Positions 8,064 to 17,625 of a stretch of 26,487 nt of DNA are shown piece after piece. The position numbers were made by a program, and so were the translations under genes. The DNA comes from Prorocentrum cordatum. Its lineage: Eukaryota > Sar > Dinophyceae > Prorocentrales > Prorocentraceae. The stretch covers positions 117,946 through 144,432 of the forward strand of contig CAUYUJ010018483.1 of the NCBI GenBank assembly GCA_963575745.1, written 5' to 3'. The number at the start of each line of letters is the position of its first letter. The first letter of the stretch is position 1. Under the pieces are notes generated by a model. It was not told where the DNA came from. It saw nothing but the letters and a program-made list of their open reading frames with translations, and ran no database searches.

Positions 8064-9710
8064 ATTAACGTATGAATGTATGAATGTATGTATGCATGCA
8101 TGCATGCATAGATGTATGCATGTAGGCATATACCTATGTATGTGCATGTATGCATGCATGTATGCACGCTTGCGCACTAGTATGTAGTTATATGTACCTA
8201 GAAGTATATGCACGCATGTATGTATGCATGTAGATATGTACGTATGTATACATGCATGCATATCTTGTATGTGTGTAGGTATGTGTGTGTGTATGCATGT
8301 ATCATTGTATGCCAGTATACATGTATCCATATACGTATGTACGGGTGTGTATGTATATTTGCCTGTCTGCATGCATGCATGTATGTATGCATGCATGCAT
8401 GCATGTATGCATGTTTGTATGCATGCATGCATGTATGATTGCGTGTACGTGTGTATGCATGTATCTATGTGTGTATGTATGTACGTATGGATGCAGCTAT
8501 TAGTGTAGCTAGGTATGTAGGTAGGTCGGTAAGTATGAGGTAGACATGTGTATATGTATGTATGTAGGTGTATGTATGTTTGTGCGCATGCATGCGGTAT
8601 GCATGTACGTATGCACGGATGTATGTATGCATGTTTGTATGCATGCGTGCATGCAGGGAGGCAGGCACGGAGGCAGGCATGCACGCATGCATGTATGTGC
8701 ACACATGCATGTACGCATGCATGCATGCATGTATTTACGTGTGTATATGTAGGCATATGCAAATGCGTATGCATATGTATGAGTAGATGTACAGGTGTAT
8801 GTATATGCATAGGTGTATGCATATGTCGATGACTATGTCCATGCATGTATGCATGCATGCGTGCATGCCTATATGTATGTATATGTGCATGCATACTTGC
8901 ATGTATGTATGCATGTATGAATGCGAATGTATGTGTGCATGTATGTATGTACGTATGTATGCATGTATGTATGTACGGACGTGTGCATAGACGCATGTAC
9001 GCATCTATGCATGTATGCCTGTATGCATGTAAGCAGGTATGTAGGCATATCTATATATGTGCATGCATGTATGCATACATGCACGTAAGTATGTATGCAT
9101 GTATGTATGCATTCATGTATGTATGCATGCATGTATATATGTAGGTAGGTATGAACTTATGTAGGCATATATGCACGCGTGCATTCTTCTATCCATGTAT
9201 ATATATGTATTATATGTATGCATGCATGCATGCATGGATGCACGTACATTTTTATACATATATATATGTATGTATGTATGTATGTATATATATGCATATA
9301 TGTACGTACGTACGTACGTACGAACGTATGTGTGTGTATGTATGTATGTATGTATGTATGTACGTATGTATGTAATATGATGTATGTATGTATGTATGTA
9401 TGTATGTATGTATGTATGTATGTATGTATGTATGTATGTATGTATGTATGTATGTATGTATGTATGTATATATGTATATATATATATATGCATGCATGTA
9501 TGTATGTATGTATGTATGTATGTATGCATGCATGCATGCATGCATGTATGTATGTACGTACGTACGTACGTACGCATGCATGCATGTATGTATGTATGTA
9601 TGTATGTATGTATGTATGTATGTATGTATGTATGTGTATGGATGAATCTTTATGTATGTGTGTATGTGTGGATGAATGCGTGCACGCGTGCATGCATGTA
9701 TGCATGCATG
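8064..9710. repeat. 1.65-kb TATG/CATG/TACG tetranucleotide array
   Basis: The stretch consists of TATG, CATG and TACG units, with pure TATG at about 9379-9466 and 9585-9635, and CATG/TACG-rich parts elsewhere. Nearly all units alternate pyrimidine and purine, and many (ATGCAT, GTAC) are self-complementary. Interruptions (AGGT, GGAC, TATATA) are scattered and more frequent in the first half. All six frames are partly open only because the unit contains no frequent stop; translations are Met-Tyr-Val-Cys or His-Thr-Tyr-Ile repeats without gene character. Confidence 0.95.
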
Positions 9711-10495
9711 CGGGATGCCCCCTCTGATTGGCGCGCGGTTAATATTGTCGGGTGCCCCCGAAGCACTAGCCCAGGTCCGGGACCCGTGGGAGGTTTGTGC
9801 ACAGGTTCGGGCTTTCCTTTTCTCTTCCTTTCCTCCTCGTCCCCACCTGCTGGTGCTGATGCTGCTGCAAGGAGCGAGTACAAGATCCGACGACTTGCCG
9901 CGGCATCTGGGCCGTCCGAGCGGGACTGCAGAACTGCGTGCGCGCGAAGCGGTCGCCACAGCTGGATGCGGCTCGAAACACTGTTCCACAGAACCTGGCC
10001 GCCCCTGGCCAACCTTTACAGGCGAGATGGGACTCTTCGGCCTCTGGCGTGAATCTTACTGCTGTCGCCTTCCGCGCGACACAGGTGGAAGGTGCGGAGG
10101 AGGTGCTGCAAACAGAACGGCCATGTGAGGCGCAGCAGGTGAGAAGCGTGACAGAGAGAGAAACAATCACGGTTGGCCGCTGGGGCGTGGAGTATGCGCG
10201 GGATAGGGCGGGGGAGGAGGCGAACGAATTGATTAATTTCCTCCTTGACCTTCTTCTTCGCCCTCTGCGCCTCCTCCTCCTACGTCCTCCTGGGCCCCCG
10301 CGCAGGCCCAGCCAGAGGCGATGCCGGGCGCCGCGGCGGGCATGTGGGACACCCGCGACGCGAAGGCCCCCGCGAGCGCAGAGCCAGCGTCGTGTCTGCC
10401 TCCCCGCCTCGGGGCTCCAGGCAATCGGGACACTGCAAAACAGGACTTTGCAAGTTCCAGCCAGGGGACCCCCACCTGCTCGCGTTGCGAAGGAT
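9711..10495. other. Unassigned stretch after the tetranucleotide array
   Basis: No supported gene. Several frames longer than 100 codons overlap one another on both strands. Their translations show Arg/Pro/Ala bias and no family pattern. A CT-rich patch lies at 10244-10290. Confidence 0.4.
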
Positions 10496-10497
10496 AT

Positions 10498-10592
10498 CAC
10501 AAAACCCCATCGGGACACGAAAAGGCCCCACCACCGCCGCTGGGGACACGAAAACCCCCAACGAGACACAGAAAACCCCACTTGGAGACATC
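10498..10592. repeat. AAAACCCC...GACACG degenerate minisatellite
   Basis: Four units of 19 to 31 bp begin with AAAACCCC or AAAAGGCCCC and end with GGGACACG, GGGGACACG, GAGACACAG and GGAGACATCG. They lie end to end from about 10500 to 10592. Confidence 0.6.
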
Positions 10593-11010
10593 GAGTACCG
10601 GTCGCCCCCCCTGCCCCCGCCCCCTCTCTGCCTCTCCCCTCTGCCTTGCCCCTCTGCCCCCCTCCCTGCCTCCCGGCCTTCTTGCCTCCCAGGCAGACGC
10701 AGATGCAGCAGCTGCCACAGCCGCAGCCGCAGCCGCCGTCGCAGCCACAGCTGCACCCGTGCTCAATTGCAACAACTGTGCTGCACTTCGGCGTGTGCTT
10801 CCTCCCTCTTTTTCGTCGGATGAGTCGTTTCTCGCCCTTGCCGCGCACGCTCCAAGCGCCTTGCCCCGCCCGAAGGGCCGCACGGGCGCCGTGAGCGCGG
10901 CGGCGAAGGCCAGTGCCGCCAGAGCTCGCGAGGCGACGGGCAAGGCCGCCGTGGCCATAGCGGAAGGAGGGATCTTCGAAGGGGGGCGGCAGAGACAGGA
11001 GGGCAGGAGG
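10593..11010. other. C-rich stretch with CAG/CCGCAG hexamers
   Basis: Positions 10601-10690 are C/T-rich with repeated CCCCTCTGCC. Positions 10702-10757 carry GCAGC(C/T)GC-type hexamers that read as Gln-Pro or Ala runs according to frame. The rest is GC-rich, and no gene can be assigned. Confidence 0.45.
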
Positions 11011-11012
11011 GG

Positions 11013-11098
11013 TCTCAGGTCTAAGGTCTTCGGACGAGTACAAAGCGAGTGCATAGCGAGTCTCAGGTCTAAGGTCTCTGTGCCCATAGCGAGTGCAG
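11013..11098. repeat. 48-bp direct duplication
   Basis: TCTCAGGTCTAAGGTCT occurs at 11013-11029 and 11061-11077. Related GCGAGTGCATAGCGAG and CATAGCGAGTGCAG words follow each. The second unit runs straight into the first family B element. Confidence 0.65.
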
Positions 11099-11268
11099 TC
11101 AAAAGCATGGTAAGGATAGATACTTCCCAAGGGTACCCTTGCATCCTTGCCTCCTCGGCCCGTGCTTGGCCGCTTTCGTTGGCCGCGCCCCGCTCGGAAA
11201 GCTTCGAAATGGGCGTCCAAGGCCCTTGCATCCTGATCGCGCATTCTTATGATACGGACTGGCCGTGT
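11094..11268. mobile_element. Family B inverted-repeat element, copy 1
   Basis: This copy aligns with 26246-26422 through its interior: AAGGATAGA, then the 12-bp palindrome AAGGGTACCCTT at 11129-11140, CATCCTTGCCTCCTCGG, CTTGGCCGCTTTCGTTGGCC and CCAAGGCCCTTGCATCCT. The left end TGCAGTC is close to the consensus TACAGTC. The right end is eroded after GATACGG. It encodes nothing and is one of three copies here. Confidence 0.7.
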
Positions 11269-11421
11269 CGTATGAAAGATGGTCCTGCCTGCTCCTCGAG
11301 GGGCGGCAGCTCGCGCGCCCGGAACATGTCCGCGAGCCGCAGCTGTGGAGCGGATGGGACAATGGGCGGACCTCCGCCTTTGTCTCCTCCGTGGGGTTCT
11401 TGGCAATTCGCTCCTGCTGGC

Positions 11422-11591
11422 CACAGTCAACCCGCATAGTAAGGATGAGCAGCTTTCCCAAGGTCACCCTTGCATCCTTGCCCCTTCGGCCCACTCTTGG
11501 CCGCTTTCGCTGTCCGCTCGCACAGTGTCGACATGGCCTTCCAAGGCCCTTGCGTCCGTATCATGCATCCTTCTGATACGTGTCGATTGTA
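11422..11591. mobile_element. Family B inverted-repeat element, copy 2
   Basis: The left end reads CACAGTCAACCCGCATAGTA and the right end closes with GATTGTA. Reverse-complementing the right end gives TACAATCGACACGTATCAGA, so about 30-bp diverged terminal inverted repeats are present. The interior palindrome of the other copies is broken here (AAGGTCACCCTT). It lies about 150 bp after copy 1 in the same orientation. Confidence 0.72.
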
Positions 11592-12105
11592 CCTGTGAGC
11601 ACAATTCTATTCCAGGGCGAGGGAGAGTGGAGAGGTGCGCTGGCGTGCGTGTGGAGTGCGGCAATCACCAATCGTGCGTGGGGCCCTTCGCAGTCGGGGT
11701 CGTCCCAGTCACGCCCAGATTCCGCAGATCAGGGTGCACAGCCAGGGCGCAGGAACGTGATCTTGACGTGGGCTGACTGTTCTGATAGAGCCGCTCGCAT
11801 CCAGGGCGTCGAGCGGCTGTCGGCATTGGGGGCTCGCGAGCAGTTCTGGTCGGGCGGTCGCGGTGCCGACCGCGTGACTCGTGCTTGCCGGCGAGCGGGA
11901 TGGGGGCGGGGATGCCAGAGCGTGTAGTTTTGGGCCGCAGTTTGTGGAGATCGGGCCTTGAGCCCCCTCGGCCAACTGCCTTCGGGAGGTCCCGCGCGGG
12001 ACGTCAGGTGTATCACGCCTTGGGGGTCGTGCGTCTTGCACGCCGCAGCGGGGCCAATGAAACAGCCAGCCGCGATGGGATTCGATCGTGGCTATCTAAC
12101 CCCCA
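11592..12105. other. Unassigned GC-rich stretch
   Basis: I see no gene, RNA or repeat that I can support. Open frames of about 100 codons overlap in several phases. Confidence 0.4.
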
Positions 12106-12111
12106 GTGGGC

Positions 12112-12175
12112 CTATATATATCTATATATATTTTATATTATATATATATATATATTATATATATATTATAAAATT
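12112..12175. repeat. TA dinucleotide tract
   Basis: A run of alternating T and A with a few TTT and CTA interruptions. It is AT-only over most of its length, in contrast to the GC-rich surroundings. Confidence 0.85.
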
Positions 12176-12246
12176 GTGCATGTGTATATGAGCGGATATT
12201 AAATATATGTGTGTGTTGTATGCAGGTAGTGTATAAATGTGGATAA

Positions 12247-12531
12247 GAGTGAGGGGGTGGGCTCGGGGTGGGTCGCGGGTGGGTCGCGGGCGGGTCGCGG
12301 GTGGGTTGCTGGTGGGTCGCGAGTGGGTCGTGGGCGCGGGTGGGTCGCGGGTGGGTCGCGGGTGGGTCGCGGGTGGTTCGCAGGTGGGTCGCGGGCGGGT
12401 CGCGGGTGGCTCGCAGGTGGGTCGCGGGCGGGTCGCGGGTGGGTCGCAGTTGGGTCGCGGTTGGTCGCGGGTGGTTCGCGGGTGGGTCGCGGGCGGGGGT
12501 GGGTAGCGGGCCGGGTCGCGAGTGGGACGAC
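12247..12531. repeat. 11-bp G-rich minisatellite
   Basis: The unit GGGTGGGTCGC repeats about 25 times with variants GGGCGGGTCGC, GGGTGGTTCGC and GGGTGGCTCGC. Because 11 is not a multiple of three, each frame cycles through the same 11-residue peptide; this openness is a property of the repeat. Regularly spaced GGG triplets on one strand make G-quadruplex formation likely. Confidence 0.93.
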
Positions 12532-13295
12532 AACAACAGAAATAACAAACAACCGCAATCCGCACCGCGAAACCCCATTTCAGGCACGCGCCCAGGGACA
12601 GTGAATGACTGGTCGGCCCCCTCACTCACATACACATCTACGTATACACATATAAACGTATGCATGTCTGCGTGTGTGTATACATCTATATATATATATA
12701 TATATGTGTAAATGTTTGTATACATGTATATCGAAGTGCAGCGTGCAGCTTGGACACTACTGGGTTGGAGTCGTGTTTGTCGCGGGTCCATGCTATTCTA
12801 TGTTTTCATTGTGCGTTGATTACATTGAAGGCGCGATCGTGTGGAATTGTTTTCCTGGGTAAGCGTGTACATGCACATTTATTCAGTGGCATGATTGTAG
12901 GCACATGCTCACACTTGCTTCGTGGGTGTCACAGCTGGAAAGGCGTTGCTCCTGTTTTTCCTCCTCCCCTCACCTTCGCCCTTCCCTGCTGATTCCTCTT
13001 CCACTTCCTCCCCTTCTTCTACCTCTTCCCATTCCCGTTCTGTCGACCCCGCCTTCTCCTCAGCCGGGACTCGGACACGCTGCCCCGGAGTGTTCGGGCA
13101 ACGCTCTCGGACCGTTCCGGAGCGCTCTCTGGAGCGGCCGCGGCGCCCGCTGCATCCTCCAGGACCGCCGAAGCTCAGTTCTTTCCTGCTCCCTCCTCCT
13201 CGTCCTCTCCCCGCGTCCTCCGCGACCGGGTGTTGAATTGCGTTCTGTGTGAAGCCCAGGGCCCAGATGTTGCCGCTTGATGGGCGCCCTGTTCG
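12532..13295. other. Unassigned stretch with short TA tract
   Basis: A TATATA run lies at 12686-12706. CT-rich sequence occupies 12955-13030. No gene is supported. Confidence 0.45.
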
Positions 13296-13304
13296 CCTCC
13301 CCGT

Positions 13305-13400
13305 CGTCTCCTCCTCCTCATCTTCCTCCTCCTCCTCCTTTTCTCCCCTCCTGCTCCTCCTCCTCCTCCTCTTCCTCCTTCTCCTCCTCCTCCACCCCTC
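13305..13400. repeat. CTC-rich tract
   Basis: A pyrimidine tract of CTC, CTT and TCC units of about 95 bp, adjacent to unassigned sequence on both sides. Confidence 0.85.
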
Positions 13401-13887
13401 TGCACTGTCGCGTCGTCGCCTTGCGCGGCCATCAGTGGCATGTGTTTCCTTTGGCCTGGGTCAGGGGTTGCGCTTCGCAGGCCAGAGTGGGTTTAGGGCC
13501 CTTCCTGCGGTCCAGGGGTTGGCGAATATGTCGTCTCATGTTGAGACACAACAGTGTAACACAAAACCATTTGTATCACCAATTCGATGCACCAGCCTCT
13601 TTGTCCCTGTTGGGTCTGGCGCCCGTAGCCGCAACTACGCAGCCCCAGTTCCTTGTTTGCCCTCAATAAGTATGCCTTTACACATTTCCGCTTTCGAGCA
13701 TTTTCTACCTTTACGTATTTTCGCCTTCAGGGAGAGGAGGGAGGGGGACGGGGAGGGAGAGTGGGATGGGGATGGGGGGAAACTTGCCAGGCAGTCGTAG
13801 CAGCCAGGCTGTCGTTGTAAAGTAGTAAGAACTTGCCAGGTGTAGCCCAGGCATTTCACGAGGTGGCGATCTGACTTGATTCGGCGG
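13401..13887. other. Unassigned stretch before the gap
   Basis: No gene is supported. A purine-rich patch with GGGGAGGG words lies at 13733-13782. Confidence 0.45.
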
Positions 13888-13987
13888 NNNNNNNNNNNNN
13901 NNNNNNNNNNNNNNNNNNNNNNNNNNNNNNNNNNNNNNNNNNNNNNNNNNNNNNNNNNNNNNNNNNNNNNNNNNNNNNNNNNNNNNN
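13888..13987. other. Assembly gap of 100 N
   Basis: Exactly 100 N residues, the customary placeholder for a scaffold join of unknown size. It ends directly at a TAG array, so the join probably fell in a trinucleotide repeat longer than the reads. Confidence 0.98.
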
Positions 13988-14001
13988 TAGTAGTAGAAGC
14001 C

Positions 14002-14080
<79 letters not shown>
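13988..14080. repeat. TAG trinucleotide array next to the gap
   Basis: About 30 TAG units with one AGAAGCCG interruption. The true length is unknown because the left border is the gap. Confidence 0.95.
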
Positions 14081-14325
14081 GGTTGCACCTGGTCTTCGTG
14101 TCGCTACAAACCTCACCTTTGTGTACTCTTCTTTTGTACCAGGCCTAATAGAACTCCTACCAGGGGAATTGCGAAAACCGTAGTTTCAAACCTGGCCTTC
14201 GTGTCTTTTGCGCCAATGCCTACCTTCGTGCACTATTCGCTGTAGAGGCTGTAGATTGGATTCGTATTAGAAAGTGAACCAAAAAAACGACAGTTTTACA
14301 CCTGTCCTTCGTGTCGTCGTCGGAT
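14081..14325 (+). repeat. Family D words (CCTTCGTGT) after the TAG array
   Basis: CCTGGTCTTCGTGTCGC, AACCTCACCTTTGTGTACT, AACCTGGCCTTCGTGTC, CCTACCTTCGTGCACTATT and ACCTGTCCTTCGTGTCG occur between 14087 and 14315. They match the repeated words in the 120-bp tandem repeat at 15296-15535. Spacing is irregular (30 to 100 bp), which suggests a decayed tandem array. Confidence 0.6.
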
Positions 14326-14371
14326 TTGGAGCAAGGCGCAACTGCCAGCCGCTTCATTTCGGCACAACCCT

Positions 14372-14737
14372 CTCGAGGATCGTGGGCCTGGCCCTCCGAC
14401 GCGCGATTCCGGCGCGCACTTCACTAGGATCGTGGCCCTGGTCCAAGTGGGAGCGCTGCCGAAGGCCCACCGACGTCCAATTCTGGCACGCCGCTCACGA
14501 GGATCGTGTCCTGGCCCACCTGGGAGCGCTGCCGACGGCCCACCGATGAGCAATATCGGCGCACCCCTCACGCGGATCGTAGACCTCGCCACATTTGGAT
14601 CGCCGCCCGACGCTGAAGTTCGGCACACCACTCACATGGATCGTGGCCCTGGCCCAATGTGGAGCGCTGCCGACGACCCACCGACGCCCAATGCCGGAAC
14701 ACACCTCACGAGGATCGTGGCCCTCTGGTCCACTTGA
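14372..14737 (+). repeat. 74-bp tandem repeat, five units
   Basis: Units start at 14372, 14422, 14496, 14569, 14633 and 14707, each with CACGAGGATCGTGGCCCTGG or a variant. Three are 73 or 74 bp, one is 64 bp, the first is 50 bp with an internal deletion, and the last is a partial unit. Units share GGGAGCGCTGCCGA, CCCACCGACG and GGCACACC. Length changes that are not multiples of three argue against a coding repeat. Confidence 0.85.
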
Positions 14738-14805
14738 GAGTGGGTTTTCATAAGGAAAGGGCAGGCACCACGGCCAGAGGCGAGGGCAGCACCGCACGGA
14801 AACAT

Positions 14806-15048
14806 GTTGCCTCCTCCCCCTGCTCCTCTTCCTTCCGCCCTCCTCCCTCATCCCGCTCTTCCCTCCTCCTGCTCTTCATCCTCCTCCTCCCTCCCACCCT
14901 CCCTCCCTCCCTTCCGGCCTCCATCCCTCCCTCCTTCCTTCCTTCCTTTCCCCTTTCCTCCTCACCCTTTCTCCTCCTCCCTCTTCTCCTCCTCCTCCTC
15001 CTCCTCGTCCTCCTCCTTCTCCTCTTGCTCTTCCTTCTTCTCCTCATC
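14806..15048. repeat. Pyrimidine tract (left arm of opposed pair)
   Basis: About 240 bp of C and T as CTCC, TCCC and CTTC units on the plus strand. It is followed after a few bases by a purine tract of similar length. Confidence 0.88.
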
Positions 15049-15055
15049 GGATCAG

Positions 15056-15250
15056 CAGGAGGAAAGGGAGGAGGGAGGGGGAGGAGGAAGAGGAGGAGGA
15101 GGAGGAGGGGGGGGAGGAGGAAGAGGAGGAAAAGGAGGATGAGGAGGAGGTGGGGGACGGGCAGGAGGAGGAGGAGGAAGAGGAGGAGGAGGAGGAGGAA
15201 GAGGAGGGTGAGGAGCAGGAGGGGGAGGAGGAGGAGGAAAAGGAAAGCGA
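15056..15250. repeat. Purine tract (right arm of opposed pair)
   Basis: About 195 bp of GGA and GGAA units. With the pyrimidine tract before it, only about 10 bp of mixed sequence (CATCGGATCAGC) separates the two arms, so one strand could fold back into a long imperfect hairpin. Confidence 0.88.
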
Positions 15251-15295
15251 GCAGGAAAAGAGGAACGCTGTTTCTCGTCTTCCACAATGGGTTTG

Positions 15296-15535
15296 CGAAC
15301 CTCACCTTCGTGTACTATTGGCTCTATAGCCCCTGTGTTGTTTTCTTACGAGCGAACGGCGAAATTGTGGGTTTCCGAACCCCTTCTTCGTGTACTATTA
15401 GAATCAGTGGGCTTCCGAACCTCATTTTCGTGTACTATTAGCTCTATAGCCCCCTGTATTGTTTTCCTATCAGCGAATGGCGAAATTGTGGGTTTCCGAA
15501 CTCCTGCTTCGTGTACGATTAAACTCCGATTATTT
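15296..15535 (+). repeat. 120-bp tandem duplication carrying TTCGTGTACTATT
   Basis: Two units, 15296-15415 and 15416-15535, share CGAACCTCA, TTCGTGTACTATT, GCTCTATAGCCCC, TGTTTTC, GCGAA(C/T)GGCGAAATTGTGG and GTTTCCGAAC. Within each unit the TTCGTGTAC word appears twice, about 80 and 40 bp apart, so the 120-bp unit itself arose from a shorter repeat. No conserved frame is evident. Confidence 0.85.
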
Positions 15536-15571
15536 TATGTTAAATCTATTTGGTTTTAACTGATTGTGTGG

Positions 15572-15648
15572 AACCGAACCCGAACCCGAACCCGGACCCG
15601 AACCCGAACCCGAACCCTTACCCTTACCCTTACCCTTACCCTTACCCA
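15572..15648 (+). repeat. Telomere-like hexamer tract, GAACCC then TTACCC
   Basis: About seven GAACCC-type hexamers (one GGACCC) switch without a break to five TTACCC hexamers. On the other strand these read GGGTTC and GGGTAA. The pattern is close to, but not the same as, TTAGGG or TTTAGGG telomere repeats. The tract lies inside the window with repeats on both sides, so it is interstitial. Confidence 0.85.
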
Positions 15649-15657
15649 TTCATTCTC

Positions 15658-15681
15658 AGTGGACACGAAGGTGAGGTTTGA
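15658..15681 (-). repeat. Inverted family D word beside the TAG array
   Basis: ACACGAAGGTGAGGTTTG is the reverse complement of CAAACCTCACCTTTGTGT at about 14107-14124, with one mismatch. It touches the left end of the large TAG array, as the direct word lies near the right end of the small one. Confidence 0.65.
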
Positions 15682-15725
15682 CCCTAGTCGTAGTAGTAGT
15701 AGTAGTCGTCGTCGTCGTCGTCGTC

Positions 15726-15763
<38 letters not shown>

Positions 15764-15782
15764 CGTAGTATTAGTAGTAGTC

Positions 15783-15817
<35 letters not shown>

Positions 15818-15833
15818 TGTTGTTAGTAGTAGC

Positions 15834-15891
<58 letters not shown>

Positions 15892-16475
15892 ATAGTGGTA
15901 GTCGTAGTAGTAGTCGTAGTCGTAGTCGTAGCCGTAGTCGTAGTATAACTTTAGAAGTAGTATTTGTAGTAGCAGCAGTAGTAGTCGTAGTCGTATGTAG
16001 TAGTATAGTATAGTAGTTAGTAGTAGTATAATATTCGTAGTCGTATAGTAGTAGTAGTAGTAGTAGTGTAGTAGTAGTAGTAAGTAGGTATAGTAGTCGT
16101 CGTAGTAGTATAGTAGTAGCCGTCGTAGTATGTCGCAGTAGCAGTAGTAGTAGTAGTAGTAGTTAGTAGTAGTAGTCAGATAGTCATAGTAGTAGTAGTA
16201 GTGGTAGTAAGTGTAGTACTAGTGTTGTGTGTGGTGGTGGTAGTAGTCGTAGTAAGTACAGTCGTCGTAGTAGTAGTAGTGAGTAGTAGTCAGTAGTAGT
16301 AGTAGTAGTCCGTCGTAGTAGTAGTAGTAAGAGTAGTAGTAGTAGTAGTCGTAAGTAGTAGTAGTAGTAGTAGTAATAGTAGTAGTAGTAGTAGTAATTA
16401 GTAGTAGTAGTAGTAGTAGTAGTTGTAGTAGTAGTAGTAGTAGCAGTAGTAGTAGTAGTAGTAGCAGTAGTCGTA

Positions 16476-16506
<31 letters not shown>

Positions 16507-16954
16507 CAGTAGTCGTAGTAGTAGTAGGTAGTAGTAGTAGTAGTAGTGGTAATTATTATTATTAGTAGTAGTAGTAGTAGTAGAGTAGTAGTAGTAATTA
16601 GTAGTAGTAGTAGGAGTAGTAGTGGTAATTAGTAGTAGTAGTAGTAAGGCGTAGTTATAAGTAGTAGTAGTTTTTTTGTAGTAGCAGTAGCAGTAGCAGT
16701 AGCATTAAGTAGTAGTAGTTAGTAGTAGTAGTAGTAGTAGTAGTAAGTAGTAGTAGTAGCAGTACGTAGTATAGTCGTCGTCGCGTCCGTCGTCGTCGGT
16801 AGTAGTAGTTAGTAGTAGTTAGTATAGTAGTAGAGAAAGTAAGTAGTAGTATTAAGTAGTCATTAGTAGTAGTAGTATCGTAGTCGGGTACGTCGTAGTC
16901 AGTAGTAGTCGTAAGTCGTCCGTAGTCGTTACAATAGTAGTAGTAGTTATAGTC

Positions 16955-17027
<73 letters not shown>

Positions 17028-17096
17028 AAGTAGAAGTAGAAGTAGTAGTAGTAGTAGTAGTAGGAGTAGTAGGAGTAGTAGTAGGAGTAGTAGTAG

Positions 17097-17147
<51 letters not shown>
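15682..17147. repeat. 1.47-kb TAG trinucleotide array
   Basis: TAG units with interspersed TCG (GTC) and GAG variants. Pure blocks lie at about 15838-15890 and 16950-17030. The centre, from about 16000 to 16930, carries many one-base slips (TAAG, TTAG, AGTCAG) that break the period. Frames read as poly-Ser, poly-Val, poly-Tyr or poly-Leu and are not genes. The right border is a sharp change to GGCTTCTCGGGAGG. Confidence 0.96.
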
Positions 17148-17625
17148 GGCTTCTCGGGAGGCCCAGGGCCTCCTGAGCCTTCTGAGGAGGGCGTCCCCTC
17201 TACCTTGCCCCGGGGGCTCGCCGCCGATGGATGGGAGTCCAGCCACCTCGCAGAAGGAAAAACACGCACACACACACCGGCACAATGAATCGTCGATTCC
17301 CCAGAAAATGTGGGAAACTAAGGGAAGAGGGGGGGAAGACAAAAACTAAGAAAATACGGGAAAATATGGGTGATCCTGTTATTTGTGTGTACTTGTTTGT
17401 GTGTCCCAGGGCCCCTTTCAATTTCATGATTTCCCACTTCTGGTGCCCTCGATGCTCCTCCCTGCTTCCCTCCATCCCTTTAATTTTTCACGCTACGCGT
17501 AGTCCCACCAGCCCGTCCAGAAACGACGCCCAGGCGAGTGGCCCTGATCAGGAGGTGGAGGGGCATGCAGTGGAATACACAGGGCTGGGGAAGCCGCCGT
17601 ACTCCAAGAGGGGGAGGATGGGGGA
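17148..17625. other. Unassigned stretch with small palindrome
   Basis: GGAGGCCC at 17157-17164 and GGGCCTCC at 17166-17173 form a perfect palindrome with a one-base centre beside the TAG array. A CA run lies at 17265-17276. No gene is supported. Confidence 0.45.

Noticed and set aside
8049-9700. Long His/Thr/Tyr/Ile and Met/Cys/Tyr/Val frames on both strands
   Set aside because: They are translations of the TATG/CATG array and keep no non-repeat sequence.
8064-9710. CRISPR-like repeat array
   Set aside because: There are no unique spacers of constant length, only continuous tetranucleotide variants, and the genome type is eukaryotic.
9766-11430. 554-codon minus-strand frame
   Set aside because: It crosses a minisatellite, C-rich sequence, a 48-bp duplication and a family B element. 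Other long frames overlap it, and no family pattern is seen.
15572-15648. True chromosome end
   Set aside because: Sequence continues on both sides for more than 10 kb, and the hexamer differs from standard telomere units.
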